A stretch of DNA of 64,000 bases, from contig CAKOHZ010000002.1 of NCBI GenBank assembly GCA_934086315.1, positions 1 to 64,000 of the forward strand, written 5' to 3'. Positions 1-9,509 of the stretch are shown piece by piece. The first letter of the stretch is position 1, and every line of letters starts with the position of its first letter. The translations under genes were made by a program, and so were the position numbers. Origin of the DNA: an uncultured Bacilli bacterium. GTDB taxonomy: Bacteria > Bacillota_I > Bacilli_A > RF39 > UBA660. Below the pieces are notes generated by a model that ran no database searches, was not told the DNA's origin, and worked only from the letters and a program-made list of their open reading frames with translations.

Positions 1-460
1 CAGGTTCACACATTTCGGTATACATTTTGAAAAATCCTTCAGTTGTTTTTTCTTCTATATAAGGTAGTTGAGCCATATTACTACTTGGCATAGTATCTTG
101 CCAATATTTCTTACTATCTGCAGATTTTGTATATCCTGATGTCTTTAAATTTAAAAATACTTGATACATAGAATTATTAGGATCATATACTCTAATTGAA
201 TATTGGTCTTTACTTCCGGCTGTAATAACCTTCCATCCCTTTGGCTTTTTAAGAGTAATATCACCATTACTAAAATCTTCAAATTCTATTTGACTTGCCT
301 CTGATTTAACTATTTTAATATTTTTATCTGGATTGTATAGTATTCCTTTACCTTTACTACCACCCTTAGTAAGTAAAATAGTTCCTCCAATAATAACAAG
401 AACAACGACACCAATTACAATAAGATTTTTTTTAGAAATATTTAATTTTCCAATCTTCAT
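1..460 (-). CDS. Single-pass membrane protein, 3' end beyond the window
   Basis: The reading frame starts at an ATG whose complement ends at 460, behind a strong AGGAGGAGTG ribosome site, and stays open to base 1, so the C-terminus is missing. About 153 residues are visible: a short basic N-terminus, one hydrophobic segment (about residues 13-31), a glycine/lysine-rich linker, then a soluble extracytoplasmic region with a KPKGWKV stretch like that of small secreted beta-rich domains. I do not recognise the family. It is divergent from the regulator gene at 610. Confidence 0.75.
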   Translation of the reverse strand, partial: MKIGKLNISKKNLIVIGVVVLVIIGGTILLTKGGSKGKGILYNPDKNIKIVKSEASQIEFEDFSNGDITLKKPKGWKVITAGSKDQYSIRVYDPNNSMYQVFLNLKTSGYTKSADSKKYWQDTMPSSNMAQLPYIEEKTTEGFFKMYTEMCEP

Positions 461-557
461 AGAATCACACTCCTCCTTCCTATTTATTATTATAAGTTAA
501 AAAATCAAGCAGAACAATATGATTGCCTTTAAAACCAATGTTTTTGGTGGAAACTTA

Positions 558-586
558 TTTTTGTTGTTAAAAAAAAATAGTATAAT
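558..586 (+). promoter_or_regulatory. Probable sigma-A promoter of the regulator-sortase operon
   Basis: TATAAT lies at 581-586 with a weak TTTTTG-like -35 at 558-563 (17-base spacing). It sits just before the AAGGAAG ribosome site of the gene at 610. The -10 is perfect and the -35 is poor, so an activator may be needed (inference). Confidence 0.4.
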
Positions 587-609
587 AATTTTTAAGGAAG
601 TGATAACTT

Positions 610-2337
610 ATGAAATTTGATGAAGTTTTAAACAGATATTTAAAAGAATTAGACTGCACTGCAAAAAAATTGTCAATAGAATCAGGATTAACTGGATCAG
701 TTATCTGTAGATATAGAAGTGGTGAAAGAACACCTATAAAAAATAGTGAACAACTTAAAAAGTTAACAACTGCTCTTTTTAATATTGCCAAAGAAAAAGG
801 AAAAAGTAAATATACTCTTGATAAAATAGTAAATGACTTTAATAGTACATTTCCAAATGATAACTTTGACTATACTACTTTTAGTAATAATCTAAATACT
901 TTAATAACATCACTTAATATAAATACTCATGAAATGTCAAAATATATTGTATTTGATGCCTCACATATTTCAAGAATAAGATATGGTAAAGCTAGACCAT
1001 CTAATCCAATAGAGTTTTCTAATAAAATATGCACTTATATTTTCAACAAATATAAAAGTCCTGATGATATAAATAACCTATCTGCTATTATTGGTTGCAA
1101 AAAAAACGACTTAGCAAATAATAAATTCTATAACACTCTATTTGCTTGGTTAACAAGTGAAACAACTCCAGTTAAAAGCCAAGTATCTGATTTTTTGTAT
1201 AATCTTGATTCTTTTAATTTAGATGATTATATAAAAGTAATAAAGTTTGATAAATTAAAAGTTCCTAGTATTCCTTTTTATAAAGCAAAATCAAGACATT
1301 ATTACGGACTGGAAGAAATGAAAGAAGGAGAATTAAACTTCTTTAAAGCAACTGTTTTGTCAAAGTCAAAAGAAAATATTTTTATGTGTAGTGATATGCC
1401 AATGGAAGATATGGCAGAAGATACTGACTTTGGAAAAAAATGGATGTTTGCAATTGCAATGTGTCTAAAAAAAGGACATCACTTAAATATTATCCACAAT
1501 GTTGATAGACCTTTTAATGAAATGATGTTAGGATTAGAAAGTTGGATACCTATCTATATGACTGGCCAAATATCTCCATATTATTTAAAGGAATCAAAAA
1601 ACAATGTATATAGTCATTTAGACTATGTTTCAGATGCTGCAGCATTAACTGGAGAATGCATTAAAGGTTATCATACTAAAGGAATGTATTATTTAACAAC
1701 TAACAAAAATGAAACTAGATACTATAAAGAAAAAAGTAATTTACTTCTTAAAAAAGCAAAACCACTTATGGAAATCTACAAAGAAAATAATATAAGAGAA
1801 TATATATTATTTCTTAAAAAAGATGAAAATATAATATGTGATAGAACAAGATATCTTTCTGCTCTACCTTTATTTACAATAGCTGATGAACTATTAATTA
1901 AAATATTAAAAAGAAATAAACTTTCTAAAACTGATATTAATAAAATAATCAAATATAAGAATGAAGAATTAAAATATATGAATAATATTCTCAAAAATAA
2001 TAAAGTAAAGGATTATATTTATATAATAAAAGAAAATGAGTTTAAAAACGATACCCCATCACTTTCACTAAATAATTTATTCATAGATAAAAAAATAAAA
2101 TATACCTATAAAGAGTATATGGAACATCTGAAACAAACTAATGAATACACAACAAAAGTAAATAATTATGAAATAAACTATGTAGATAACAAGACATTTA
2201 AAAATATAACTATAACATTTATTAAAAATTATTATGTAATTATTTCAAAAAGTTCAAATCCAACTATACATTTTGTTATTGAACATCCAAAGTTAGTTGA
2301 AGCTATTGAAAATTTTAATTCACTTATAAAGGAATAA
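610..2337 (+). CDS. Large transcriptional regulator with two N-terminal HTH domains
   Basis: A 575-residue soluble protein. Residues about 1-60 and 95-145 each look like an XRE-type helix-turn-helix (patterns KKLSIESGLTGSVICRYRSG and HEMSKYIVFDASHISRIRYG), so it carries two DNA-binding units in tandem. The remaining ~400 residues are an unassigned sensor or effector region with a mixed alpha/beta pattern, including a HHLNIIHNVDRPF stretch. The start follows AAGGAAG at good spacing. The interrupted sortase gene begins 5 bases after its stop, so the two are probably co-transcribed. Known: such long dual-HTH regulators occur in gut Bacillota. The target genes are unknown. Confidence 0.7.
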   Translation: MKFDEVLNRYLKELDCTAKKLSIESGLTGSVICRYRSGERTPIKNSEQLKKLTTALFNIAKEKGKSKYTLDKIVNDFNSTFPNDNFDYTTFSNNLNTLITSLNINTHEMSKYIVFDASHISRIRYGKARPSNPIEFSNKICTYIFNKYKSPDDINNLSAIIGCKKNDLANNKFYNTLFAWLTSETTPVKSQVSDFLYNLDSFNLDDYIKVIKFDKLKVPSIPFYKAKSRHYYGLEEMKEGELNFFKATVLSKSKENIFMCSDMPMEDMAEDTDFGKKWMFAIAMCLKKGHHLNIIHNVDRPFNEMMLGLESWIPIYMTGQISPYYLKESKNNVYSHLDYVSDAAALTGECIKGYHTKGMYYLTTNKNETRYYKEKSNLLLKKAKPLMEIYKENNIREYILFLKKDENIICDRTRYLSALPLFTIADELLIKILKRNKLSKTDINKIIKYKNEELKYMNNILKNNKVKDYIYIIKENEFKNDTPSLSLNNLFIDKKIKYTYKEYMEHLKQTNEYTTKVNNYEINYVDNKTFKNITITFIKNYYVIISKSSNPTIHFVIEHPKLVEAIENFNSLIKE

Positions 2338-2342
2338 ATTAT

Positions 2343-3158
2343 ATGAATAAAAAGAATAGAAAATTTAAATGGGAAAATATCATAATTATTTTAATAGTTA
2401 CTGCACTTATTGTAACCTTAATAATATCTATATTTAATATAGTTAAATGGAAAATGAATTCTAATAAAACTAACGAAGAAATTACAAATATTCAAGAAGA
2501 AATAGATGTAGAAGAAGTTGAAGATACAGAAAATACTGAGATAATAGAACCAGTTGAAGAACAACCTAAAGAAAATCCTTATTGGGATTATATAAATATG
2601 AATATGATAAATGTTGATTTTAAAGATTTAAAAAAAACTAATCCAGATGTTGTTGGTTGGGTAAAAGTAAATGGTACAAATATTAATTATCCTTTTGTTC
2701 AAGCAAATGATAACAAATATTATCTTACACATAGTTTTAATAAATCATATAATGCAGCAGGATGGGTATTTTTAGATTATAGGAACAACAATACTAATAA
2801 TAAAAATACAATTATATATGCTCATAGAAGAACCGACAAAACAATGTTTGGAACACTAAACAATGATTGGCTTAATAATACAAATAATTTTGTTATTAAA
2901 ATATCTACTGAATTAGAAAATAGTCTATAGCAAATATTTAGTGTATATCATATACCTATTACTAGTGATTACTTGAAAACAAATTTTAATGATGATAATG
3001 AATTTCAAGATTTTATCAGTATGATAATAAGTAGAAGTTCTCATAATTTTAATGCAGGTGTAAGTGTTAATGATAATATTTTAACTTTATCTACTTGTTA
3101 TAACAATTCAGATAAGATGGTAGTTCATGCTAAACTTATAAAAAAAGAAAGAAAATAA
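2343..3158 (+). pseudogene. Class B sortase interrupted by an in-frame amber codon
   Basis: The frame encodes an N-terminal membrane anchor, an acidic linker and a sortase B core with the catalytic His in TIIYAHRRTD and Cys in TLSTC. TAG at 2928-2930 interrupts it, yet the frame stays open on both sides: the protein would read ENSL-stop-QIFSVYHIP. Aromatic residues are usual before IFSVY in this family, so TGG (Trp) to TAG is the simplest explanation. The residue where the catalytic Arg is expected (after STC, in front of MVVHAK) is Lys. Without readthrough the first product, about 195 residues, lacks the Cys and is inactive. No sorting-signal protein is visible in the window. It sits 5 bases behind the dual-HTH regulator. 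Confidence 0.8.
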
Positions 3159-3162
3159 TATG

Positions 3163-4248
3163 CTATTTATCTTTAACATTAAGAATTATACCAATACTCA
3201 TCATACTAACTAGCAAAGATGAACCACCATAGCTAATAAACGGAAGAGTTACTCCTGTTATTGGAACAAGACCAACTACCACTGAAAGGTTAAGAAGTGT
3301 CTGGAACATCATTAAAAATACTAAACCGAATATTAAATACTTTGAAAATAAATCTTCAGTATTTATAGCTTTCTTAATGATATTATAAAATAACGTTATA
3401 AAAAGTAATATTAAAACTAAGTCTCCAATAAAACCAAACTCTTCACTAATTATTGAAAATATAAAATCTGTTTGAGGTTCTGGAAGATAAAAATGTTTTT
3501 GTCTTGAATTTAAAAATCCAAATCCTAAAAGTCCTCCTGGACCTATCGCATATAAACTCTGTATCATTTGAAAACCACTACCTAAAGGGTCACTCCATGG
3601 ATTTAAAAATGATGTAATTCTGTCCATTCTGTATGGCGCGATTATAATAAGAACAACTATACCAACTATTCCTAGAATACCTAGCTTTATAAATATTGAT
3701 ACGTCTGTCCCACTTATAAATATAAGTCCAATTAAAGAACAAACTATAACCATACCAGTGCCAAAATCTGGCTCTAACATTATAAAGCCAAAAAACAACA
3801 TTATTATAAAAAGTACAGGAGCCATAAACTTAAATGGATTTCTTTTTATCTTGTCATTATTGCTTAAATATTTTGATGTAAATATTATAAGAGCTATCTT
3901 AGTAAGTTCACTAGGTTGAAAACCAAGTCCCATAATACCAAACCAACTTCTACTTCCATTCCTAACACTACCAATTCCTGGTATCAAAACTAAAATAAGT
4001 AATAAAAAACAAACTCCTAAAAAAGTATTTGAATGTTTTTTATAAATATTAATATCTATCTTAGAAAATACAAACATAATAAAAATACCAATTATAAAGA
4101 ATATACCCTGATTAAGTACATATTTATATGGATTATTATATTTAAAAGATGCCCATATATAACTACTAGAATATATCATTATGACACCGATTAAAGATAA
4201 TAATATAGTTGTAATAATTATTAGTTTATTCCTCTTAATAAAAATCAC
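3163..4248 (-). CDS. ftsW: SEDS peptidoglycan polymerase (FtsW/SpoVE family)
   Basis: A 361-residue multi-spanning protein of the RodA/FtsW/SpoVE family, which polymerises lipid II into glycan strands with a partner class B PBP. Family marks seen: FQPSELTKIAL, the PYRMDRITSFLNPW block, the QSLYAIGPGG block, PEPQTDFIFSIISEEFG and the C-terminal GVTLPFISYGGSS. Its length is normal. The plausible start is GTG at 4246-4248; the best ribosome site (AGGTG) lies on top of that GTG and would better suit an ATT codon 9 bases on, so the start is uncertain. It follows mraY on the same strand. FtsW and the sporulation version SpoVE cannot be told apart from sequence alone. Confidence 0.88.
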   Translation of the reverse strand: MIFIKRNKLIIITTILLSLIGVIMIYSSSYIWASFKYNNPYKYVLNQGIFFIIGIFIMFVFSKIDINIYKKHSNTFLGVCFLLLILVLIPGIGSVRNGSRSWFGIMGLGFQPSELTKIALIIFTSKYLSNNDKIKRNPFKFMAPVLFIIMLFFGFIMLEPDFGTGMVIVCSLIGLIFISGTDVSIFIKLGILGIVGIVVLIIIAPYRMDRITSFLNPWSDPLGSGFQMIQSLYAIGPGGLLGFGFLNSRQKHFYLPEPQTDFIFSIISEEFGFIGDLVLILLFITLFYNIIKKAINTEDLFSKYLIFGLVFLMMFQTLLNLSVVVGLVPITGVTLPFISYGGSSLLVSMMSIGIILNVKDK

Positions 4249-4303
4249 CTATTCATTAATAATATGAATAAGTGATTATGTTTATGTATTTAGTTTTCTA
4301 TTA

Positions 4304-5296
4304 TTACATCCATACACCATAGTATATTGCAACCATGCCAAGCATAAATCCTACTATCAAAAACATTTTTACAATATCAGTTTCTTCCCAACCTAATTTC
4401 TCAAAATGATGGTGTATTGGAGCCATTAAGAATACTTTTCTTTTAAATTTCTTTATAGCAGTTAATTGTATTATAGAAGATAATACTTCCATTACGAATA
4501 CTCCACCTATAACAGCAAGTGATAACTCATGTTTAGTAACTATCGCAACAGCCGCTAGTGTTGCTCCTAAAGCTAAAGAACCAGTGTCTCCCATAAATAC
4601 TTTAGCTGGATGTGTATTAAATACTAAAAATCCTAATATTGAACCAACTAATATAAAACAGAAAATTGCTATTTCTTGATATCCTGCAATCCAAGTAGTA
4701 CCCCAAGTAATAATACCAAAACTTAAAAATGCTATTAAAGACAAACCTCCAGCAAGACCATCTAATCCATCAGTTAAATTAACTGCATTAGAACTTCCTA
4801 CTAAAAGAAATAAAATAAATAATCCATATAACCATTTCATATCAATATTTATGCCAAGAGAAGTTATTGTTAAGTACGCATCTCCTCCACCCTGCATATA
4901 AATATAGAAAAATATAAGTGCTATTAAAACTTGAACAACTAATTTTTGTGTAATAGAAAGTCCATCATTATTATGAGCTCTTACTTTTAAATAATCATCT
5001 ACAAATCCAAGCAAGGCATAACTTACAAATACAAATATAATAATAAGTAAATTATGTGTTATCTCTAAGCTACCTCTTAAATACAAAACAATCATCGTAA
5101 TCAAAGTTGGAATTATAAATATAAGTCCGCCAATAGTCGGAGTTCCCTGTTTACTAGCATGTCTAAACGCAACAAAAGAACTTATTGTTTGACCACATTT
5201 TAATTTTCTCAAAACTGGTATTAAGAATAACCCTAATATTACAGATAAAAAGAAACCTATCATTAATCCTAATATACTTTTAGCTAGAATTAACAT
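4304..5296 (-). CDS. mraY: Phospho-N-acetylmuramoyl-pentapeptide transferase
   Basis: MraY transfers phospho-MurNAc-pentapeptide to undecaprenyl phosphate, forming lipid I at the membrane. The 330-residue protein has about ten membrane segments and the family signatures: GTPTIGGL near the N-terminus, the aspartate pair in GFVDDYLK, NAVNLTDGLDGLAGG, VFMGDTGSLALGA and the C-terminal histidine loop MAPIHHHFEK. Start ATG follows AAGGGTG. It precedes ftsW, but murD and murE do not accompany it, so the usual mra cluster is broken up. Confidence 0.96.
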   Translation of the reverse strand: MLILAKSILGLMIGFFLSVILGLFLIPVLRKLKCGQTISSFVAFRHASKQGTPTIGGLIFIIPTLITMIVLYLRGSLEITHNLLIIIFVFVSYALLGFVDDYLKVRAHNNDGLSITQKLVVQVLIALIFFYIYMQGGGDAYLTITSLGINIDMKWLYGLFILFLLVGSSNAVNLTDGLDGLAGGLSLIAFLSFGIITWGTTWIAGYQEIAIFCFILVGSILGFLVFNTHPAKVFMGDTGSLALGATLAAVAIVTKHELSLAVIGGVFVMEVLSSIIQLTAIKKFKRKVFLMAPIHHHFEKLGWEETDIVKMFLIVGFMLGMVAIYYGVWM

Positions 5297-5382
5297 AAAA
5301 TATCACACCCTTATAAATATATTATACTTTTATTTTATTATTTTACATAATAATTTTACGTTTATCATGTAAAGTATATACA

Positions 5383-6309
5383 TCATATTGATAAATAAAA
5401 ATTCTCTAGAACCTTACTTTTATCAAGCCCCTCTACTTTTATAGATATATCCGCATCACTTAATTTATATATTATATTAAGTAACTTTTCTTCACTAAAT
5501 TTACCCACTATATCAAGCATTTTCTTAAATACAAATGGATTAATAGAAAGTCTACTTGTTATAGTTTGTGCTCCAGTATCTTTTGACATAACTTTAATTT
5601 GATATAATGTTCTAAATTGTTTAGATAAATAATCTATTATAACTACTTCATCTACTCCACTACTAACAAGAGTTTTAGTACTTTCAAGCATTAGAGGTAT
5701 ATTATGAGCCATAACCGCATCATTTAACTTAAACATTTCTTTTTCACTATTTTTACTAATTACTTTTTCTATATCTTCATCAGTTATTAAGTCATCATCT
5801 AATTTATATAAAAGTAACTTATTAACTTCATTTAAAACACTATCAGTATCATTCTCACATAAACTTAATATATTCTTTATTTGATTATAAGTAATTCTTT
5901 TTTTATTATCACTAAATATCTTAGTTACATATTCATGTAATGTCTTATAATCCATTTTTTTAAGTTCAACTATTTTACACTTTTCATTTAATAAATTAAT
6001 TAAATCTTTCTTAGAATCTAACTTCTCATCTATACATTTTAATATAATAACATTATCATTCATATGATTAATATAATCACTTAAAGCTTTTTCTTCTTTA
6101 GCTTTCATTTTCTTAAAAGTAAAATTTGATACTATAAGTAATTTCTTTTCATTAAATAAATCCACATAATTTATTTCATTTAATATATCATCCATACTTA
6201 CACTATCATAATCATACTTAATAATATTATCTATTTTAAGTTCATCTACTAAAACATCTATTTTTCTTTTAATAATATTTATTTCATTTCCTAAGAATAC
6301 ATATATCAT
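5383..6309 (-). CDS. holA: DNA polymerase III delta subunit (clamp loader)
   Basis: A 308-residue protein matching HolA: N-terminal YVFLGNEINIIKRKI (degenerate nucleotide-binding start), the central LLIVSNFTFKK strand, and the C-terminal collar helices with the DAVMAHN and LYQIKVMS segments. Delta opens the beta sliding clamp in the gamma/tau complex. HolA sequences are divergent but the order of elements and length fit. It starts 1 base after the stop of the RnfC-like gene, so the two form an operon. The C-terminal 20 residues are conventional. Confidence 0.85.
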   Translation of the reverse strand: MIYVFLGNEINIIKRKIDVLVDELKIDNIIKYDYDSVSMDDILNEINYVDLFNEKKLLIVSNFTFKKMKAKEEKALSDYINHMNDNVIILKCIDEKLDSKKDLINLLNEKCKIVELKKMDYKTLHEYVTKIFSDNKKRITYNQIKNILSLCENDTDSVLNEVNKLLLYKLDDDLITDEDIEKVISKNSEKEMFKLNDAVMAHNIPLMLESTKTLVSSGVDEVVIIDYLSKQFRTLYQIKVMSKDTGAQTITSRLSINPFVFKKMLDIVGKFSEEKLLNIIYKLSDADISIKVEGLDKSKVLENFYLSI

Positions 6310-6310
6310 A

Positions 6311-7174
6311 TTAGTTATCCTTTACTATAACACTTCTAACACTAGCATCAATTATAAAGTTAGAAGGATTATCTATTTTTACATTATCAACATATACTTT
6401 TTTAGTCTTATAAGCTATTTTTAAAGCTTCTAAAAGTTCTACTAAAGATGTATATAGTTTTACCTTAACAATTACTGGCTTACCATTATTTATAGTTATA
6501 ATTGTGTTATCATACATATAATCTAAAGATATAGCTTTATGAATCGCAAGTATTTCTTCAACACTATAAAATACACAAGTTGAATCTTTAAATTTCTTAT
6601 TACTATGAACCATACAAATATTTAAAAAAGCATTAATATATTTGTTATATGCTTCAATAGAATTTAAATCATCTCTATTTACACAAATATAACAATTTTT
6701 CATACCAAAAGCATTCATAAACTCATCTATTGCTTCAAGTATTTCTTCATAACTTTCATAGTTAATTACCATATCTTTAAGATCATAATTTTTATCATAT
6801 AAAGAATTAACTACTAAAGTAGTTTTACTATTTATTTTATTATCAAGTCCATATTTTTTTAATGATTCTACTATATCACTCTTTTTAGTCTTACTTAAAT
6901 TTCTAGTAGGATTTAATTTTTCTTTTTTATCTATAAAATCATTTTCAATTATTAAACAATTTTCTTCTCCACTTTTATAAGACATTTTACCAGTCGCTAC
7001 AACCTCACCACTAACCGGGCTAAATATTTTTTTACCATTTTCTCTTTCACCAAGTAATGTATTATGATTAACCATTCTACTTTTAGATATAGTTAATTTA
7101 TCTAAACTATCAAAAGGAACATAAATAAATTCAGGTGATAAATACGTTATATATTCACTATTTTCTTTTGTCAT
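6311..7174 (-). CDS. Orphan RnfC-like protein without iron-sulfur region
   Basis: A 287-residue soluble protein resembling the N-terminal two thirds of RnfC, the NADH-binding subunit of the Rnf complex. Residues ~15-75 form the barrel-sandwich start (YVPFDSLDKL, then ISKSRMVNHNTLLGE and SPVSGEVVATGKM). The next domain has VVNSLYDKNYD in the place of RnfC NxxECEPY, followed by EEILEAIDEFMNAFGMKNCYI, like the RnfC Rossmann region. The glycine-rich nucleotide loop and all ferredoxin-type cysteine clusters are absent, and no other rnf genes are nearby. Start ATG follows GGAGAAG. It is coupled to holA. The function is unknown; NAD binding is doubtful. Confidence 0.6.
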   Translation of the reverse strand: MTKENSEYITYLSPEFIYVPFDSLDKLTISKSRMVNHNTLLGERENGKKIFSPVSGEVVATGKMSYKSGEENCLIIENDFIDKKEKLNPTRNLSKTKKSDIVESLKKYGLDNKINSKTTLVVNSLYDKNYDLKDMVINYESYEEILEAIDEFMNAFGMKNCYICVNRDDLNSIEAYNKYINAFLNICMVHSNKKFKDSTCVFYSVEEILAIHKAISLDYMYDNTIITINNGKPVIVKVKLYTSLVELLEALKIAYKTKKVYVDNVKIDNPSNFIIDASVRSVIVKDN

Positions 7175-7215
7175 TTTCTACTTCTCCATTAAATATTATA
7201 TATTATATTTGAATA

Positions 7216-7244
7216 TTTTAAAAGTATAAATTGTATGTTATAAT
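7216..7244 (+). promoter_or_regulatory. Extended -10 promoter of the WG-repeat gene
   Basis: TGTTATAAT at 7236-7244 is a perfect -10 with the TG extension. The -35 region (TTTTAA around 7216) is weak, which is usual for extended -10 promoters. The gene starts 25 bases downstream behind AAAGGTGG. Confidence 0.6.
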
Positions 7245-7269
7245 ATTTTTAGAATAAAGGTGGTTTATT

Positions 7270-8799
7270 ATGAGTAAGAAAAAAAGAATTATTGTTATAT
7301 CAATAGTAATATTATTAATTTTATGTATTAGCGCTTCTGTTATAGGTATTTTATCATCCACACCAGAAACTCCCCCTGAAGTACCAAAAGAACCTGAAAT
7401 ACCGGAAATAACTGAAGACTTTAAAGAAGTAGAACTAGTTTCTAAATATACTACTACTAATAGCTTGTTTTATGATTATGAAACAAGTGAAATCACAGAA
7501 TACATTGATGGTGTAACTTATATTGTTGGTATTAATGGAAAATTAAATAGCCAAAAAACTTTACAAAACTCAAATTCAGATAATGAAGATGAACAAGTCG
7601 CAGAAAGTAAAAATTACAAATTTTATATTGATGAAAATGGTTATTTTTATTATTTAAATACTAAAAATAAAAAGAAATCTAAGTCTTATTATAATATTAT
7701 CTTGCCACGTAAAGGTGAACTAACTGGAGTATACGCTATTCTTGTTACATACAATGATAAAACTGATGAAACAATTTATGAAGTACTAAATACTAACGAT
7801 GGATCAGTAAATCAAATAAATATTGAAGACGCAACTATAGAAGATGACCAATCACTTAATTATAGAGAAATGGAACCAATAGACGCTAGTACAGTTAATT
7901 ACTTTACAATAACAAACAAAACAAACAAAGTTGGTCTAATAAATCCTAAAGGAAATATTATTATAGATATAATTTATGATAATATAAGCGTATTTCAAGA
8001 TAAATATATAATAGCTTCCCTTGATAATAAATATGGAATTGTAAACTTTAACAATGAAGAAATAATCCCATTTGAATATGATAAAATCTATTCAGTTGGA
8101 AACTTCTTAATATTAGAAAAGAATAAAAAATTAAGCATAGCTAACTCTAATGCTAAAATATATATAGATAATAAAATAGACGTTGAAGAAGATAATAGAA
8201 CATATGATTTTGAAATATACTATTTTGTATCAACTGAATACAACAATAAACTTTATTTAAAAGTATATTATAATAATAAAGAATCAATATATTTAATAAA
8301 TTCAAAAGATATAGAAAGAAAAATAAGTACTTCTACATATTTCGATACATTAAGGTCTTACAATAAGAACGCTAAATACTTTTTTACGACTGAGCCAAAT
8401 GGAAACAAAGAAACAATAACTTTCTACGATTATGATTTATATGAATATTTTAAAACTGATGTAGACTTTAATAGTAATATTAAACATTACACAGAAATAA
8501 AACCATTAATTCATAATTTTAATTATTATAGTATAGATTTTTATACTCCACTTGGTGAAGAACAAGATAAATCATACTATATAGATTTATTTAATTCAAA
8601 ACAAATAGATGAATATACAGCACTAAAAAGATACTTCAATAATGGATATAATTTCTATATATCAAATAATAAATTAAAAGTATATAAAGACAAAGAATTA
8701 TTAAATGAATTTGATGGAGAATATGAATATGCAGGCGGTTACTTATTCTTAAAAGATAAAGAAATATTTGAATTAACTTTCAAAAAGGAAACAAAATAA
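7270..8799 (+). CDS. Membrane-anchored WG-repeat-like protein
   Basis: A 509-residue protein with an N-terminal membrane segment (about residues 6-28), a proline/glutamate-rich linker (PPEVPKEPEIPEI) and a large beta-rich extracytoplasmic domain. Residues about 220-280 show two WG-type repeats: KVGLINPKGNIII..YD and KYGIVNFNNEEIIPFEYDKI. WG repeats form beta-propeller-like surfaces thought to bind partners; no catalytic motif is seen. It has its own promoter and ribosome site (AAAGGTGG) and its own terminator, and it is flanked by minus-strand genes, so it is a monocistronic unit. The function is unknown. Confidence 0.75.
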   Translation: MSKKKRIIVISIVILLILCISASVIGILSSTPETPPEVPKEPEIPEITEDFKEVELVSKYTTTNSLFYDYETSEITEYIDGVTYIVGINGKLNSQKTLQNSNSDNEDEQVAESKNYKFYIDENGYFYYLNTKNKKKSKSYYNIILPRKGELTGVYAILVTYNDKTDETIYEVLNTNDGSVNQINIEDATIEDDQSLNYREMEPIDASTVNYFTITNKTNKVGLINPKGNIIIDIIYDNISVFQDKYIIASLDNKYGIVNFNNEEIIPFEYDKIYSVGNFLILEKNKKLSIANSNAKIYIDNKIDVEEDNRTYDFEIYYFVSTEYNNKLYLKVYYNNKESIYLINSKDIERKISTSTYFDTLRSYNKNAKYFFTTEPNGNKETITFYDYDLYEYFKTDVDFNSNIKHYTEIKPLIHNFNYYSIDFYTPLGEEQDKSYYIDLFNSKQIDEYTALKRYFNNGYNFYISNNKLKVYKDKELLNEFDGEYEYAGGYLFLKDKEIFELTFKKETK

Positions 8800-8836
8800 A
8801 GCGACTTAGAAAATCTAAATCGCTTTTTATTATTTT
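8797..8836 (+). terminator. Bidirectional terminator between convergent genes
   Basis: Hairpin GCGACTTAGA / TCTAAATCGC (8801-8823, three-base loop, one C-A mismatch on this strand but a G-U pair on the other) flanked by A-run and T-run. It serves the WG-repeat gene and, read the other way, the DUF4230 gene. Confidence 0.85.
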
Positions 8837-9423
8837 TGCTTTGTTACTTTTAAACTATAATCTTCGGGTATTATATCTTGTATAAGGCCTTTTATAAGTG
8901 CATCAGCCTGTTTATCAGCAGTTTCTAATATTCCAAGTCCAACCACTTTTTCTTTTGCTTTCGCTTCTGCTTCGGCTTGTGCTTTATTAGCATCTTCTTT
9001 TGAATTAAAGTTAAATAATGCAAATCCTTCATCATAATATTTAATACTATTTGGATCCACTTTAACATCTAAAACCTCTGCTTTAGGTAAAGAAATAATT
9101 ATTGTTTTAGTAACATAGTCAGCAGTAATCTTAACTTTCTTAATATCTATTCCAGCTCTAGCAGTAGCTTGATATATCATCAAGAAATCACTTCTACTAA
9201 TTATCTTAATACCAGAATCTTTATATGGATATATACCTTCAAAAGTAAGTTTTGCTGTTGTAAGTTCACTAGACTTTTCCAACTTAGCAAGTAAATATGT
9301 TACGTCTACCTCTTCCTTTTTATTACATAATGTAATAAGTAATACAATTAATAAACCAACAATAACACCAATAATAACACAATTTCTTTTGTTTCCTAAT
9401 ATTTTTTTAATTTTCTTTTTCAT
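8830..9423 (-). CDS. DUF4230 membrane-anchored protein
   Basis: A 197-residue protein with a basic N-terminus, one membrane segment (about residues 14-32) and an extracytoplasmic DUF4230 domain: the LEKSSELTTAKLTFEG start, VKITADYVTKTIIISLPKAEVLDV core, then an alanine/lysine-rich helix (DANKAQAEAEAKAKEKV) and a TADKQADALIKGLI helix. Length and order match the family, whose function is unknown. It stands alone between the bidirectional terminator and the DUF5662 gene. Confidence 0.82.
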   Translation of the reverse strand: MKKKIKKILGNKRNCVIIGVIVGLLIVLLITLCNKKEEVDVTYLLAKLEKSSELTTAKLTFEGIYPYKDSGIKIISRSDFLMIYQATARAGIDIKKVKITADYVTKTIIISLPKAEVLDVKVDPNSIKYYDEGFALFNFNSKEDANKAQAEAEAKAKEKVVGLGILETADKQADALIKGLIQDIIPEDYSLKVTKQK

Positions 9424-9509
9424 ACTACACCTCTTTATAAATAAAATGTTTTTGACGCGACCATATTATTTATTAACACAATATTATCACACTTATTTCA
9501 CAAATACAA

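Noticed and set aside
2928..2930. Recoding of TAG as an amino acid, which would make the sortase intact
   Set aside because: TAG ends other clearly complete genes (the IspH fusion at 53180-53182 and greA at 46092-46094), and no amber suppressor tRNA is in the window. A point mutation is simpler.
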